Of a DNA stretch of 64,000 nucleotides, positions 45,536-57,310 are shown one piece after another. Under the pieces are notes generated by a model. It was not told the origin of the DNA and ran no database searches. It saw nothing but the letters and a program-made list of their open reading frames with translations. Each line of letters begins with the position of its first letter. The stretch's first letter is position 1. Source of the stretch: Alnus glutinosa (taxonomy: Eukaryota > Streptophyta > Magnoliopsida > Fagales > Betulaceae); NCBI RefSeq assembly GCF_958979055.1, contig NC_084888.1, positions 30,866,804-30,930,803 of the forward strand, given 5' to 3'. Both the position numbers and the translations under genes were made by a program.

Positions 45536-48446
45536 AGCCTCTACCAGGGTGAGCATAGAGTACAGTTAGAATCTTTCTCCGCACAATCTAATGGTCATCT
45601 TTGATTTAGAATCATGGTAGTGCAGTTAGGATGATCTTGACCTAAAAATCTATTGATAGAGCAATTTCCGGTTTGACAAAAAGAATATGACTGTTTTTAT
45701 ATTGATTTAGCTTAACATTATTAATATTGTTTGTTATATGGAATTGCAGTCATCAGGCATTATGGGCGATTTGTCTTATTTGATGCAATGGCATGTATTT
45801 TTTTTTTTTAAAAATATTCTTTTCTATTTAGAAATGGAAAAATATTCATTTATTGCTGCATGAGTATTGATGACTCGACTTAAAATATCATGTTTTTTTT
45901 TTTTTTTTTTTTTAAACAAAAATATCATGTTGTCGGATGCAACGGCTCGTATTCATGGGTGAATGGGGTTGTCAAAGAGAAATAGATATTTATTTCGGCA
46001 ATTCATGTTATAATGAGGTCCTCCTTCAAAAAGGCTTCAGTATTATTAATAAATAAATAATAAATATTTTTTTAAAAAAAAACTTCTGGCATTATTAGGG
46101 TGGTGATATCACTTCAGCCCATGGCTTTGGATTGGGTATTATTAACGATGCATTTTAACAAGCACTTGATGTGCAAGAAAAAATATATATTATATACTTC
46201 AATACCAATGCATTTAACAAGCACATTCATACAACATTCCTTCCAAACAATGAACAAAATGAAATTAGAATCAGAATGCTTCTAAGAGAGATTTCGTAAT
46301 ATTATTCAATATTCGAACCAGGTTTTTATTCAAAAACCCATACCCGGATCCAAGTTGAATAAAACCCATGGGTCACTTGAATAAAGTTTGAATAGTTTGA
46401 ATAAACCCACCATATATTTATTATTATTATTCTTTACCATACCAATCATTATACACAACTTTTCGTACAATCTAATCATTTCCAATCATTTTATACTATT
46501 ATAAAACACTTTTTTAAAACCCATCATATATTTTTTATTATTATTTTTTACCATACCAATCATTATACACAACTTTTCATACAATCCAATCATTTTCAAT
46601 CACTTTATACTATTATAAAACACTTTTTTCTAATTTTTCAAATTCAACACCCAAACACATATTCAAAAGAATCTAAAATTATATTCAACATCTAAACACA
46701 TTTTCATTGCCTTGAAATCCGTGATTAGATTCAGAATATTATTCATATTCGAAATATTCAATACCCAAACGCACCATTAGTTATAGCTGTACAATCAAAA
46801 TGCACGTTCATACAACACTTCTCTGTTTTTGGAGGTTCTGATGATATTAGAATCTATTGATGGAGCTCAACCAATTCTTCTTTTTCTTTCCTTTTCTTTT
46901 CTTTTCTTTTTTTAAAAAAAAAAGAAAAGAAAAACATACAACATTCATTCATCAAATGTGATACAATTTATGTAATTATACTGACGTGACAATGAAATTT
47001 GCAATGCTACATGTACTTTTATCTAGATTTAGTGGTAATTTTTACCGCCACGTTAGGGAATGAGTATTTGGGAGTATGTGTAGCATTTATGAAGATAAAA
47101 TCATGGATATGCACTATCAACTAAACATGAAGTTTAATGTTTGTGTACATTGTGTCATATGATCCAGCACCTATTCTTTAACCTTACCCACAAAAAGTGG
47201 TGATTTGTGTCATATGATCCAGAAATTTATAAGTGTGTGATTTACTCGAAGATCAAGCTGCAAAGAAAGCACCATGGATGTTCTGTTAATAACCAAACCA
47301 TCGAAAAGGTGGGACCAAAAAAATGTAGATTACAAATGTCAGCTAAAATGATTCCCATCACCATACTTGTCAATACTCATTAATTTATGTGTGCTATTAA
47401 GCATTAATGATGAATCTTGATTTTTTTTTTTTTTTTTTCAATTAGAAAAAAAAAAAAAAAAAAAAAAAAAAAAGAAGAAGAAAAAAGAAGGTCACTGTGG
47501 GTGATCCGCCAACACTTTGCAACCCACTTATTTCTGCTCAAACCTCATGGCGGTTGGGGAAAGGCTACTGGCCAATTATGTGAAACACATCCACTAGCTG
47601 AAGTGGCAATATTTTACGTAAGATTTGGCTTAGGTGCTGTTAAAAAAACAACACTACATCATGTGTAGGCCAATTCAATGACGATGATCCCAGACCAAAG
47701 CAATCCAAAACTTATTCTAAATCTCGGAAGCTTGGCTGCAGAGACAATATTGGTTTATATAAAGAACATGGGGAGGTGGTAGGTGGGGTTTTGGATATGT
47801 TCTGGTACTGCTGGTTCTCTCAAGTTATAATGGCTTCCTTTAGGAATATACATCTTCAAGTGCCCCCAAATGGAGGTCTTTATCGAGCCCACGAGAGGGA
47901 GGGAGGGCGACACAAATGGGATGAGGACATTGAGAGTCCCAAGTATTATGCATTGTTCTATGGGCACTAGATTCTAAAGTTTTCTCAATTATTTATTTTA
48001 CTCTTTTCAGCAAAATTGAAGAAAAAAGTAGAGCCAGATTCATCCTTCCATAAGCAACTTAACTATACTCTTGTGATTAACAACAGGCGAATCGTAAATT
48101 CTACCACCAACTTCTCACCTTTCGTGGAATAATCCAATGTGAACTGTAAAGCATAGAGACACAACAATGGACTCAAATAATTATTGTCTATTTCTCCTTT
48201 TCGCAGGAGATGGGTACAACAATGTCCCACCTACAAGGTGCAATAATATCAAGGCAAGTTCTAATGTAAACCCAGAAAATGGATAAGCTGAAAAGGTCTG
48301 AAGGCAGTAATGTTCAAGTCCTTTCAAATCCTTCTTTTGAAACCAAAGGATGAACTAATCTGCGGAATGCTGGAAGCACTAAAATTGCAGGGTGCATCAA
48401 GGAATGATAATATTTGAAATTCTTGACCGGAAAGTCGCAGGAATTT
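45536..48446. other. Repeat-rich intergenic DNA between the FRS relic and arginase
   Basis: No gene supported. There are poly(T)/poly(A) foldbacks at 45790-45820, 45890-45915 and 47415-47475. 46404-46635 is a tandem duplication. 46640-46790 holds AATATTCGAA/TTCGAATATT words that pair with 46300-46320, suggesting a TIR element of about 480 bp. 47480-47970 is GC-balanced and may be a decayed gene, but no frame shows a recognisable motif. The last ~150 bases before 48446 are probably arginase 3' UTR. Confidence 0.45.
46404..46635. repeat. Tandem duplication, period ~115 bp
   Basis: CCATATATTTATTATTATT... TACCATACCAATCATTATAC... TACTATTATAAAACAC is followed by a near copy beginning CATCATATATTTTTTATTA at about 46521. 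AT-rich and non-coding. Confidence 0.8.
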
Positions 48447-51400
48447 TCATTTTGATATCTTTGCAGACAGTTCTCTCACCAGCTTAGCAGCTACCATTGC
48501 AGTCATACCATCAACAGTGTCACGCTGTGGGTTGAATTCAACCACATCCCCAGCAACAACATTACCTTGCAGATTGTGGATGATGTTGAGAGCATCACGG
48601 AAAGAGAGGCCCCCTGGCTCAATATGAGACACTCCAGGAGCAAATGCAGGATCAAGACTATCCAAATCTATTGAGATGTATACACCCTTGACGCCTTCTC
48701 CTAGTTTCTGTCAAAGGACATATTAGAGAATTAAATTGAAGAACATATTCTATTTTACGTTACCATGTGAACCCGTTAAGATCAAAATTACTAGCCTATA
48801 TTTCAATGATCAGTAAGTATCTCCAACAGAATCAAAATGGATCCAAGTATAATACAATTCAAGGCTTTAACAGGAATCATGTAATGGTTAAGATTTTGTT
48901 GAGTTAATAGGATTTAACTGAACCCCAATAGGTAGCTCAATCGGTTGGGGACTAAGCCTCATGAAGCAGAGGTCACTAGTTTGAATCTCCCATTTCCCTC
49001 CCCTTGGGGCCAATTACTTAGGAAAAAAAAAAGGATTTAACTGACCCACAATTAGCTATATATTAGTTATTGTCCCTGTTAGCACTCTTTAGTCCATAAC
49101 TAACTGTAAATTGATTGGTCCCATGCATTGCAAATGACACTTACTTTAGTATTAATCAATTATATACAACTACTACAAGGCAAGTTTCCTGACTTTTCTG
49201 TAAAGCACATTTCACATGTTCAAATCATAGATTTTTATGTATTTCGCAAATTAACATATCTATATATCTATGCGTAAGTATAGTGACTTGGATATACACA
49301 GTCAAGTGCAGATACAAGAAAAGAGAGAGAGGGAGAGAGAGAGAGAGAGACCAGGTTTTCCAGAAAGTGACGATCTCTTGAAAAGGTTCGCATTTCAAAT
49401 TGCTCCACTCCAAATCTTTTGCCTTGCTCACGCCCTTCAGCATTTATTGATCTAATGCCGACCTGAGAAGTCAACATTCAAGTACATTACTCACAATAGG
49501 ACTCAGGTTCATTACTCACAATTAGGAACTTTTCATACAGCATCAATCAAAAGATTTAAAGCATGTCTGGTTCAGTGATGGAGATGAGAGAAACAGAATT
49601 TAAGGTATTATTAACCAAATAAACTGCATTCGGACTACAGAGGTCAAGAAGTTAATTTCCAAATCTACACATTTGACAGACAAATGGGGTGAAATTTTCC
49701 AGCAAATCTTACAAATTTATTCTAAATCTATAGCTAAGAACACTGAAATGATAATGTCAAAGTGCCAATAAAAAGTTATTAATGTTTCAGCAGATTGAAA
49801 TAAAAATGTCGAAATGCCAACCCATCAATCTCAATTTTCAATTATTACTTTCTACCGATGTCCCCTGCATAAGGCTACATTGAAAATAAGAAAGTATCAT
49901 GCTAGCATAAATAAACATTGTTCATAATGAGACAAGCATTTGTGGTAACTATTTGGTTCTAATAGAGCACAATAGGCATGCTGCATATCTCTCTTCCCAA
50001 TGCCAAAATTCTGTTTCTTTATTAATACAGCAGCCACATGGTATAAGGCCGTCTTATAAAAATTCACAAGTCATATCTCTTTAGCTGATTATCAGATGCC
50101 AGAACTTGTGACTTAGCCAACAGATAATCATTAACATGTGCAGATAAGAAAATCAGGACTGCCCTTTTGAGGTTTTCCCTGGGACCATCTGCATCATATA
50201 ATTGCTTTTCATTTTTTACATAGCCACAAACCATCAAGAAATTTGGGATGTCATTGCTGGGATTTCCATGTGATTTCTTATTAATCGGATTTGATTTTTA
50301 TCGTCCAGTGAGGTAAAGGGACTAGCTACATCAGTCTTATTGATCAGTTCTTGCTTTTTGTTTGATTAACCACGACTTTCAGCTGTCAGATGCCAATACT
50401 TATGACTAGGTCATATCTGATCTATAGTATGCTCAAGCAGGACATTAGGCATGTCGTTTGATGCTTTAACTAGAACCAATGTTGACATATGAATGCTTGG
50501 TATCCCTAAGGCCACAAACCATCTCAGATATTTGTGATATTTGAGTTCATTGGCTGGTTTTGAAATAAGATTGTTAAGAATTTTACGGCTTATTAGACAA
50601 CTGACTTGATTTTTGTGGTCAAAGGGAGGTACAGGGGATACTTTTGTCAGTATATCTTCTTATTGATCATTTCTTGTGTTTGGATTGATCGACTTCAACT
50701 CTCACATATGTGGTTAAGGACTCAACTACAGGTACTTTCAGCATCTGGAACAAGCCAAAAAGATGAGTTTGACTATGGTGAAAAGCTAAATCAAGTATGC
50801 AAGACAGCTACTATACTGCCAAGCTTTGTATAACCAAACCACAAATAGCTGTATCAATCAACCTAAAATTCTTACAGAGAGAAGTTTAGATGCCGCAAGT
50901 GAACAGCAGACAAGGCTCAATTATATGAATTGAGGCCCATATTTACATTCATGCATCAATTTGTGTGGAGCAAGGAAGTTATGACCTTCGAAGGTCAGGA
51001 TGTTGAATTAGCCACTTGAATGATTATTTGGGTCAATAAAAATCAACAGAGAATACAAGGCTGCATCTATGTCATAATGAATGATAAGTGTTTACCTGCA
51101 AAAGCCGCCGAGCATAACCACCCTCCATAATTCGGGCAAAAGAAGAAGCATGTGAATACTTGTTTCCTTCAAAGGCATCATAGATATCTGGATGGGCATC
51201 AAGATGAAGAATATCTACAGGACCCCCGAGCTTCTCACAGACAGCTCTGATAACAGGAAAAGATATTGAGTGATCACCACCTAAAACTAGTGGCCGCAGT
51301 GGATCCTGAAAGAGCATGGATATCATTAGGTTTCAAGTTCACCAATTCAAACCAAAAGATAGCTGACAACATATAACTATTCGACAGTAAAATCTAGGCC

Positions 51401-53267
51401 AAATACTTAATAGAACAAGTTAAGCTTTCAAGAGAACAGATCTATTTGGTCAAAGCAAGAAGGTAAAATAAGCTCCACATCAAACAGACTATCAGTTCAG
51501 CTCACCACAATTCTTTTTTTTTTTTTTTTTTTGATAAGTAAGAGAAAAGCTCACCACAATTCTATCACAAATTAAAGGTGGATGACTCTAGTACAAATGT
51601 TCAAGACACTAAGAAAAGAACCAGAATCTTTTTCGGGATAGGCAAATACAAGCCATTAAGCCAAAGAAGACTGAAAAGTCCAACCATATGGACATATGGT
51701 CCTAACAAAGTCTGAACCCGTGGCCTCACCCTTTATGTGGGGAGGGGATGCCATCTGGTCCAAAGACCATTGTAAAAGAAGCCAGAATTCTTGACACAAC
51801 CATATCCTTACTATTTCTAAGCTATCTGACTGATATATTTTTGCTTTGACTTCAAGAAGTTTTATCTAATAACAATTGCCAAGAAGACAATCTACACAGG
51901 CATAAAGTGAAGGACGAGTATCGTGCATAACATCAAGCAAGTAAATGGATATAACCGTAAGGACGTCTTTTATTGTTTAAGAACATAAATTTGCAGATGG
52001 GTTAAAAGAGAAAATCCGATATAAAAAAAATATAAAAGCTAGGAGCAAAAAAGGAACAAAAGAGATTTAATCAAACTTGACCAAAACATGTGTATACTGC
52101 ATGGTCAAAATAAAACATCTTATCAGAGGAAATCACTTAGGTGTTATTTAGTAGTGGCCATAATTCTTTGAAGTGGAAGCCTGCTTACCTCTTCCATAAC
52201 TAGCTTGACAGACTCACTTATGACATTCATCAGTCTGTCATCATCCACACCACAATCTCGAATTTCTTGAACAGGGACATCACCAACATCAGTTAGCACC
52301 CGTGGGTCATTCAAGTCTTTCCCTGCATTTCCCAGCATCAATGTCACAGTGAATACACATACACTCTAGTGAAATTACAAAAGAAGCAGGAAAACATTCA
52401 GAAACATTAAATTGCGAAGATTTCAGCCAGATCTATGGTAATTAGAAAGAGTACATATACAAATCATGATTTTAGGGTCTGCTTTGGTTTTACTAATTGC
52501 ATATGCTTCTAAATGTAACTGAATGATCAGATATAATTTTGTGAACATCAATCATATCTTGCAAGAAATGTTCAAAACTCAAATGTTATATGAGAAGTTA
52601 ACATCTCAATTCCATCCTGTGATGTAGAGATTCCATGAGAACATGAATACAAGTCAAAACACTATAAAGAGAATCATTAACATCCATCAGTTTCAATTCA
52701 TATATACACCATGCAGAAACAACTTATCATAGGCTAGTTAAATGCTTAAGTAAGATTTCCAACTGTTAGTCCAGAGTCAAACTACTGCAGATACCTTCTT
52801 CAGTTGCTGAGTTTGTGCTACCACACCAGATGGCCTCTCTTATGCGAGGAGGAGCAAATGCAGGCCCTTGAAGAAATGATGAGTTATGTCCTAGAGGTAC
52901 TCCGAGAAGAGATGCCGATGCAACCGAACCTCCTAAAGCACGAACAAGCTCTCCCTAAATAAAACCAATGTTAAGCATAATAATATTGTGCCTTTCTGAA
53001 AAGGCCATAGTCCAATCCTCTCATATGAAACTATTAGCATATAGAATTACAAGAGAGAACAAATTAATAATGTCTGCAACGACAAGATAAAAGTTTCCTT
53101 AACGAAAATCAAGAATCAACATTTACCTTGAGCTTTGCCCTCTCGCGAATAAGTGTAAGGGAAGCATCAATAACACGACTTTGGCCTTTTTCTATCAAAG
53201 CAGCAGGGATATTTGCAGCATTTAGTTTCTGAAAGTAATGAATTCCTCTCCGCCCTATGGTTGACAT
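48447..53267 (-). CDS. ARGAH: Arginase, mitochondrial (ureohydrolase family)
   Basis: Mn-dependent hydrolase that splits arginine into ornithine and urea; the plant enzyme is mitochondrial and belongs to the agmatinase-like branch, some members also using agmatine. Coding exons (minus): 53267-53127, 52954-52795, 52322-52189, 51305-51096, 49462-49352 and 48707-48447. Phases close to 338 aa, the usual plant length. The N-terminus MSTIGRRGIHYFQKLNAANI matches plant arginases and serves as presequence. Metal-binding motifs are GGDHS (154-158), DAHPD (181-185) and SIDLDSLDP (264-272). A 5' UTR exon lies at about 54557-54720, with the acceptor 3 bases before the ATG (TTTACAG, ACATG). The donor after exon 5 is CTG followed by GTCTCTCTC, directly at a microsatellite. 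Which isoform cannot be told. Confidence 0.95.
48909..49044 (+). mobile_element. tRNA-derived SINE with 13-bp TSD in an arginase intron
   Basis: The element 48922-49031 starts ACCCCAATAGG and has A-box TAGCTCAATCGGTTGGGG. It continues with CCTCATGAAGCAGAGGTCACTAG and B-box-like GTTTGAATCTC, and ends in an A tail. Direct repeats AGGATTTAACTGA are perfect at 48909-48921 and 49032-49044. It lies in the intron between exons 6 and 5, on the strand opposite to the gene. Confidence 0.9.
49322..49351. repeat. (GA)n microsatellite abutting the arginase exon-5 donor site
   Basis: About 13 GA units interrupted by GGG. On the gene strand this is a CT tract that begins at the splice-donor GT itself (exon ...AACCTG, then GTCTCTCTC). 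Confidence 0.9.
51499..51563. mobile_element. Tail-only retro-insertion with perfect 16-bp TSD in an arginase intron
   Basis: AGCTCACCACAATTCT at 51499-51514 and 51548-51563 flank a 33-bp insert that is a T-run followed by GATAAGTAAGAGAAA. Read on the other strand it ends TTACTTATC plus poly(A), the same terminal word as at 28953 and 38536. There is no element body. Confidence 0.85.
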
Positions 53268-54556
53268 GTCTGTAAAAAAAAAATTATTAAAAGAGAACAC
53301 TTATTTTGCTACTACTAATTCACACATAGACCCATGCATAATAATAAAAGCAAAGGAGTTGTTAAACTAACAACAATTTGATGAACCTATATATAGTGCG
53401 AATATGGCATGACACGTCAAGTTATACTAACTTTCTTGATAAAGAAAAAGAATTACACAATAAGCAAAACAATGTCCACCACGAATACAAAGAACAATCT
53501 AGGTGGGACTAAATTTCTTTCACAATTTGGTAAATAGTATAGTTTGGTGCTGTTTGTTTTGTATACTTGAATTTGAAACTTGTTGTATAGAAACAGAGCA
53601 AGGTGTAAAAGCTGTAGTCTGGCAGCATGTGGATAAGAGTTCTTTAGAAGTTTAGCTGTAATCCTGCAATGTGCAGGTTGTTCCTGTTGGTGTTTAATCA
53701 GTTGGAGTGTTTGTATTCCTTGAGTTTAGTTAGTAAAAATTATTCATCTAAAAAAATAATTTTCTTTCACAATTTGTCATGGTACACTCTGACTTACTAG
53801 TACTGAGATTTCAAAAACCCAACACTTGCAAGTTATTTGGATAGAAATACAGCAATCGAACCAAAAACTAATGATAGATAATAAAAGATGTGGTTCATTT
53901 CTATATCTTTTTTCAGAGCCAGTAGCAAGCACATAGATGAGGACAATTGTATTGTGTGACAAAACAATTCTAACCATCATTATAATCGTGACTATTATTA
54001 ACAAGCACCACTCCACACAGTAGAACCCTAAAAAGACATTATAAGTTATGATGACGAGGCATGCAAACTGGGTATCTTACAACTCACTAGATTCAACACA
54101 AACCGATCGGTAATGTCCCAAATTGATTTTTCAAATCTATAATTTATTTAAACCCTCCTCATCTAAGCAGTTAATCTCCTAGTACATGTGTAGTAATTTT
54201 CCAACGCTAAAGTGGGAGAACATGGTAAATCACCAAGCAAATGCCTCAAAGTCACTTTTTCTTCTTTTTCCCAAAAAATGGGTTGCACATTTCACATAGA
54301 ACACAAACTCCATCCACATTAAATCGCGTAATCAAAAGAACTCTTGCATTTTAAAATATCCTGTATATATATGACTATATCTCCAACCACCCAAACAATA
54401 TCCAATTTCCAACAACTTCATTTTTTATTTAAAAAAAAAAAAAAAAACTACAAATCCCAAACGGAATTCTAGAGAATAGATTTCTGTGAGCATTTCTAAG
54501 CATCCAAACAGAATTGGTAACCTACAAATAGATTAAGAAGAGAGATAGCAGTTGTA

Positions 54557-54720
54557 CCTTGGGAGCTTGGGAGCGAGAGCGAGAGCTGATCAGTGGCTGA
54601 GACGAAACGAAGATGAGTTGGTAAAGTGGAAGTAGGGTTGGGGTAGTGGAGGTTGTTTTAAAGAGAGAGTAGCAGCCATGCAGCTGATGTTGGGCTCTGT
54701 ACTGGAGCCTGAAAAGACGA
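54557..54720 (-). other. Arginase 5' UTR exon (inferred)
   Basis: The minus strand has a CT-rich, GC-balanced stretch ending CTCCCAAG before GTACAACTGC, a plausible donor, about 1.3 kb upstream of the acceptor that precedes the ATG. I see no coding frame in it with a family match. Confidence 0.5.
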
Positions 54721-54759
54721 ATTTGTCCCTGCCCTAATGAAAAAATCATGATAATCTAA

Positions 54760-55438
54760 TCTAAATCCTTTTGGTTAACCAAAGTGATAACTTTCTTACT
54801 AAAGAGCCTATAAAATACCTATATTCATTAAATTTTGCTTATATGTTATGATTTCGTACACATGGTAATTAAGTGATTTATCATCATTCATCATTAATAC
54901 CAATGAAACTTGGAAGTATTTGATTTAAAATTAGAAAGAAAAAAAAAATGCAAAATTTGTCTTTGCAGTCTTACTAAGTTACAAAAGCTAACTCATTAAG
55001 GTCTCGTTTAGTTCGCAGAATAGACCCATAGAATGATGGAATAGTCATTACTTTGTTTAGTATGAGTCTATTATTTGGAATAGTTATTCTCATTAAAATA
55101 ACTATTCCCTTACGAAAAAAAAATACATATTCCTTTACAAAATAAGAGGAATGGTTATTCCGAAAGGAATATACTATATTTTCAAGAAAAAAAGCTCATT
55201 ATTTTATATTTTCTTTCAATTTTTTTTTTTGGAAAAAAAAAAACCATTTACAATGAATGGCCGACCACCCTTTAAAGATTTGGGGGTCGAATAGGCCACC
55301 CTCCATGGGCTTATTTGTATTTTTAAAAAATATATATATATATATAATCTGCGAAGTTATAGTTTTGTAAGAAAGGGTAGTTCCGTAATTCTGTCCTGCA
55401 CGTTTTACAAACAGAACAGAACCTGTGCATTTTACAAA
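54760..55438. other. Intergenic, no gene recognised
   Basis: AT-rich. 55015-55165 contains AATAGTTATTCTCATT and partly complementary GGAATGGTTATTCCG words, resembling a foldback. 55260-55310 has a CCACCC/GGGGGT block like the cores of the MULE-type elements. No frame is convincing. Confidence 0.4.
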
Positions 55439-55590
55439 AACGGCATTGGGTTCAGAACAAGCTCCATTGTTTTAACCCCAACCTTCATTGTTTTAACGGC
55501 GTTGGGTGCAAAAACAAATCTCCATTGTTTTAAGTTTTAACCCCAACCTTCTCATTGTTTAAACGGCGTTGGGTTCAAAACAATGTTCTA
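55439..55590. repeat. Degenerate tandem repeat, ~60-bp period, 2.5 copies
   Basis: AACGGC(A/G)TTGGGT(T/G)CA starts at 55439, 55495 and 55562. The first two copies continue through CTCCATTGTTTTAA and CCCCAACCTTC. Non-coding. Confidence 0.75.
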
Positions 55591-56019
55591 TGGCCTCCCG
55601 TTGTCCGTTTCTCCAGCATTGCTCTTTGTAATTAATTAATTAATTAAGAAAGGGTAGTTCTGTCCATCTGACAACATTGGAGGAAATCGAGGGAGAATGG
55701 TGGTGGTAATGTCGCTGTCCGCATGCGAATTGCAGAGTGACGTGGCAAATCGCGACGAACTGACGACTCCCAAAAAGTGTACGGAAACTCACGTGCTCGC
55801 AGGGCCAATGAAGGACTCTTTTGGGCCTTCATTTGATTTGGGTTTCACTTTTTATTTTTTGAGTTTTTTTTGTTTGGTCAATGGGTGTTGGACGAAGCCC
55901 AATACTTGCCTAGTATTGTGATATAAAAGCCCAATTGTTGACCTAATCAATTCCACCCCATCTTTCTCCTACGTAGCATTAATAATTTAATAGGTAACAT
56001 TGGAATATGATTGGCTCAC

Positions 56020-56120
56020 AACCCCTTTGCACAACTCCTTTACAACCCCACTTACAATGGTGTGAGGCCCACACACATGGGCTCCACACCATTGTGATGG
56101 GGTTGTGGTTTTATCATTTT
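56020..56120. repeat. Foldback around CACAACCCC...GGGGTTGTGG
   Basis: TACAACCCCACTTACAATGG and CCATTGTGATGGGGTTGTGG are inverted arms, with TGTGAGGCCCA/TGGGCTCCACA nearer the centre. The architecture is like the foldback at 32305-32405. Confidence 0.7.
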
Positions 56121-56161
56121 CCGGTAACATTAATATTCGGCTCAGTAAACTTACTTTTTAT

Positions 56162-57310
56162 TTTCTAAAGGCTCCATGATATAGCTAAGAGCTTCATCCG
56201 ATATAAGGTTAGTAATGGTTCACGAGTGTTTTTGTGGTTAGACGATTGGCACCCTGCAGGGTACTTTCTATACACATTTGGATATCAGCTTGTTCATTAT
56301 TTTGGCTTTCCTTTGTAGTCTAAGCTTGATGTAATCATCAATAATGGAGATTGGTTCTGGCCTCATGCTTGTTCAGATGCTCTTATAGAGGTTCAAAGCA
56401 AACTTCATGATGTTGAGATTGGAGTTGCTGACTTACCTGTGTGGAATTCTAAAAGTGTATAGTATAATTGTGCAGATACTTAAGAAATATTGAGAGAGGC
56501 ATACTCGGTTGTTGAATGGTGGAAATTAGTTTAATTTCCAAATTCAATCCCTCGGCACTCCTTCATTATTTGGCTTGTTTTTCGTGATGCACTGGTCACT
56601 AAGTAAAGAATGTGTAGCTGGGGTTATGTTGGACAGACCTTGTGTCTTTTCTAATATGGATGCCAAGAGAGCCGTGGACATTTTTTCTTTAGATATAGCT
56701 AAAGTCACCGGATTTAGACTAAAATCATACTGATTGTTCCATTTTGAATGTTCATTTGGAATGACATAATATATTGAAGATTGGAGTTTGAAGGTTCTGC
56801 ATGGCAAAAGCATTCGAGCTTGTTTGGGAAGGCTGTGTCTTGAAGCTACATTCTACAATCTATGGAAGCAGAGAAATGATCTTCTGCATAACAATACCCC
56901 TCATACAGAAGAAGTTATTCTGGCTTGTATTAGATGGGAAGCTCGTGCTAGACTATTATCTAAAGGTCATTTCAAGAACCTCAATAAGAGTTTGTCCCTT
57001 GTGTATGGTTGGAAACTGCATTCCTTGTTGTAATGCGTTATGTTTGCAGTGTTGAGTTGTGTTTGCTGTTTGTAGCTGTTTGAGAGCTTTGTTTTTTTGG
57101 CAGAGACTCGGATTCGATTTGGTGTGTTTGGCCTGATTGGCTTTGTTGACTTTCTGCTCCTTTGTTGAGGCTACAGTGGTTTATTGGTAGGCTTGTTTGT
57201 AGTCTTTGTTGGTTAGTCTGTTTGGACCGTGTTTCAGTTTTTTCTGAAGTGCTGTAATCATTTGTTGTTCGATGAAAGCTTTTATTCATATAAAAAAATA
57301 AAAATAAAAA
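56162..57310 (+). pseudogene. Decayed LINE (L1-type): zf-RVT region and 3' end
   Basis: Frames give IRYKVSNGSRVFLWLDDWHP, then INNGDWFWPHACSDAL, then (about 56530-56690) IPRHSFIIWLVFRDAL and RMCSWGYVGQ, each broken by stops or shifts. From 56788 comes KVLHGKSIRACLGRLCLEATFYNLWKQRNDLLHN. These are successive parts of the zinc-binding zf-RVT segment that closes plant non-LTR reverse transcriptases. The 3' end is an A-rich tail at about 57290-57310. At least three stops show it is inactive. Confidence 0.85.

Noticed and set aside
47480-47970. Possible decayed gene
   Set aside because: GC content is gene-like and frames of 64-83 aa exist, but none shows a recognisable motif or splice continuity.
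48932-49012. Possible tRNA gene (A- and B-box-like words)
   Set aside because: No cloverleaf can be closed, and the sequence has an A tail and target-site duplications, so it is a SINE, not a tRNA.
51690-51775. Possible third SINE or tRNA-like sequence, minus strand
   Set aside because: A GGGTTCAGA B-box-like word and CCCCTCCCCAC are present, but I found no A-box, tail or TSD good enough to call it.
55644-55921. Short frames on both strands (62 and 74 aa)
   Set aside because: No motif, no splice context, overlapping on opposite strands next to a tandem repeat.
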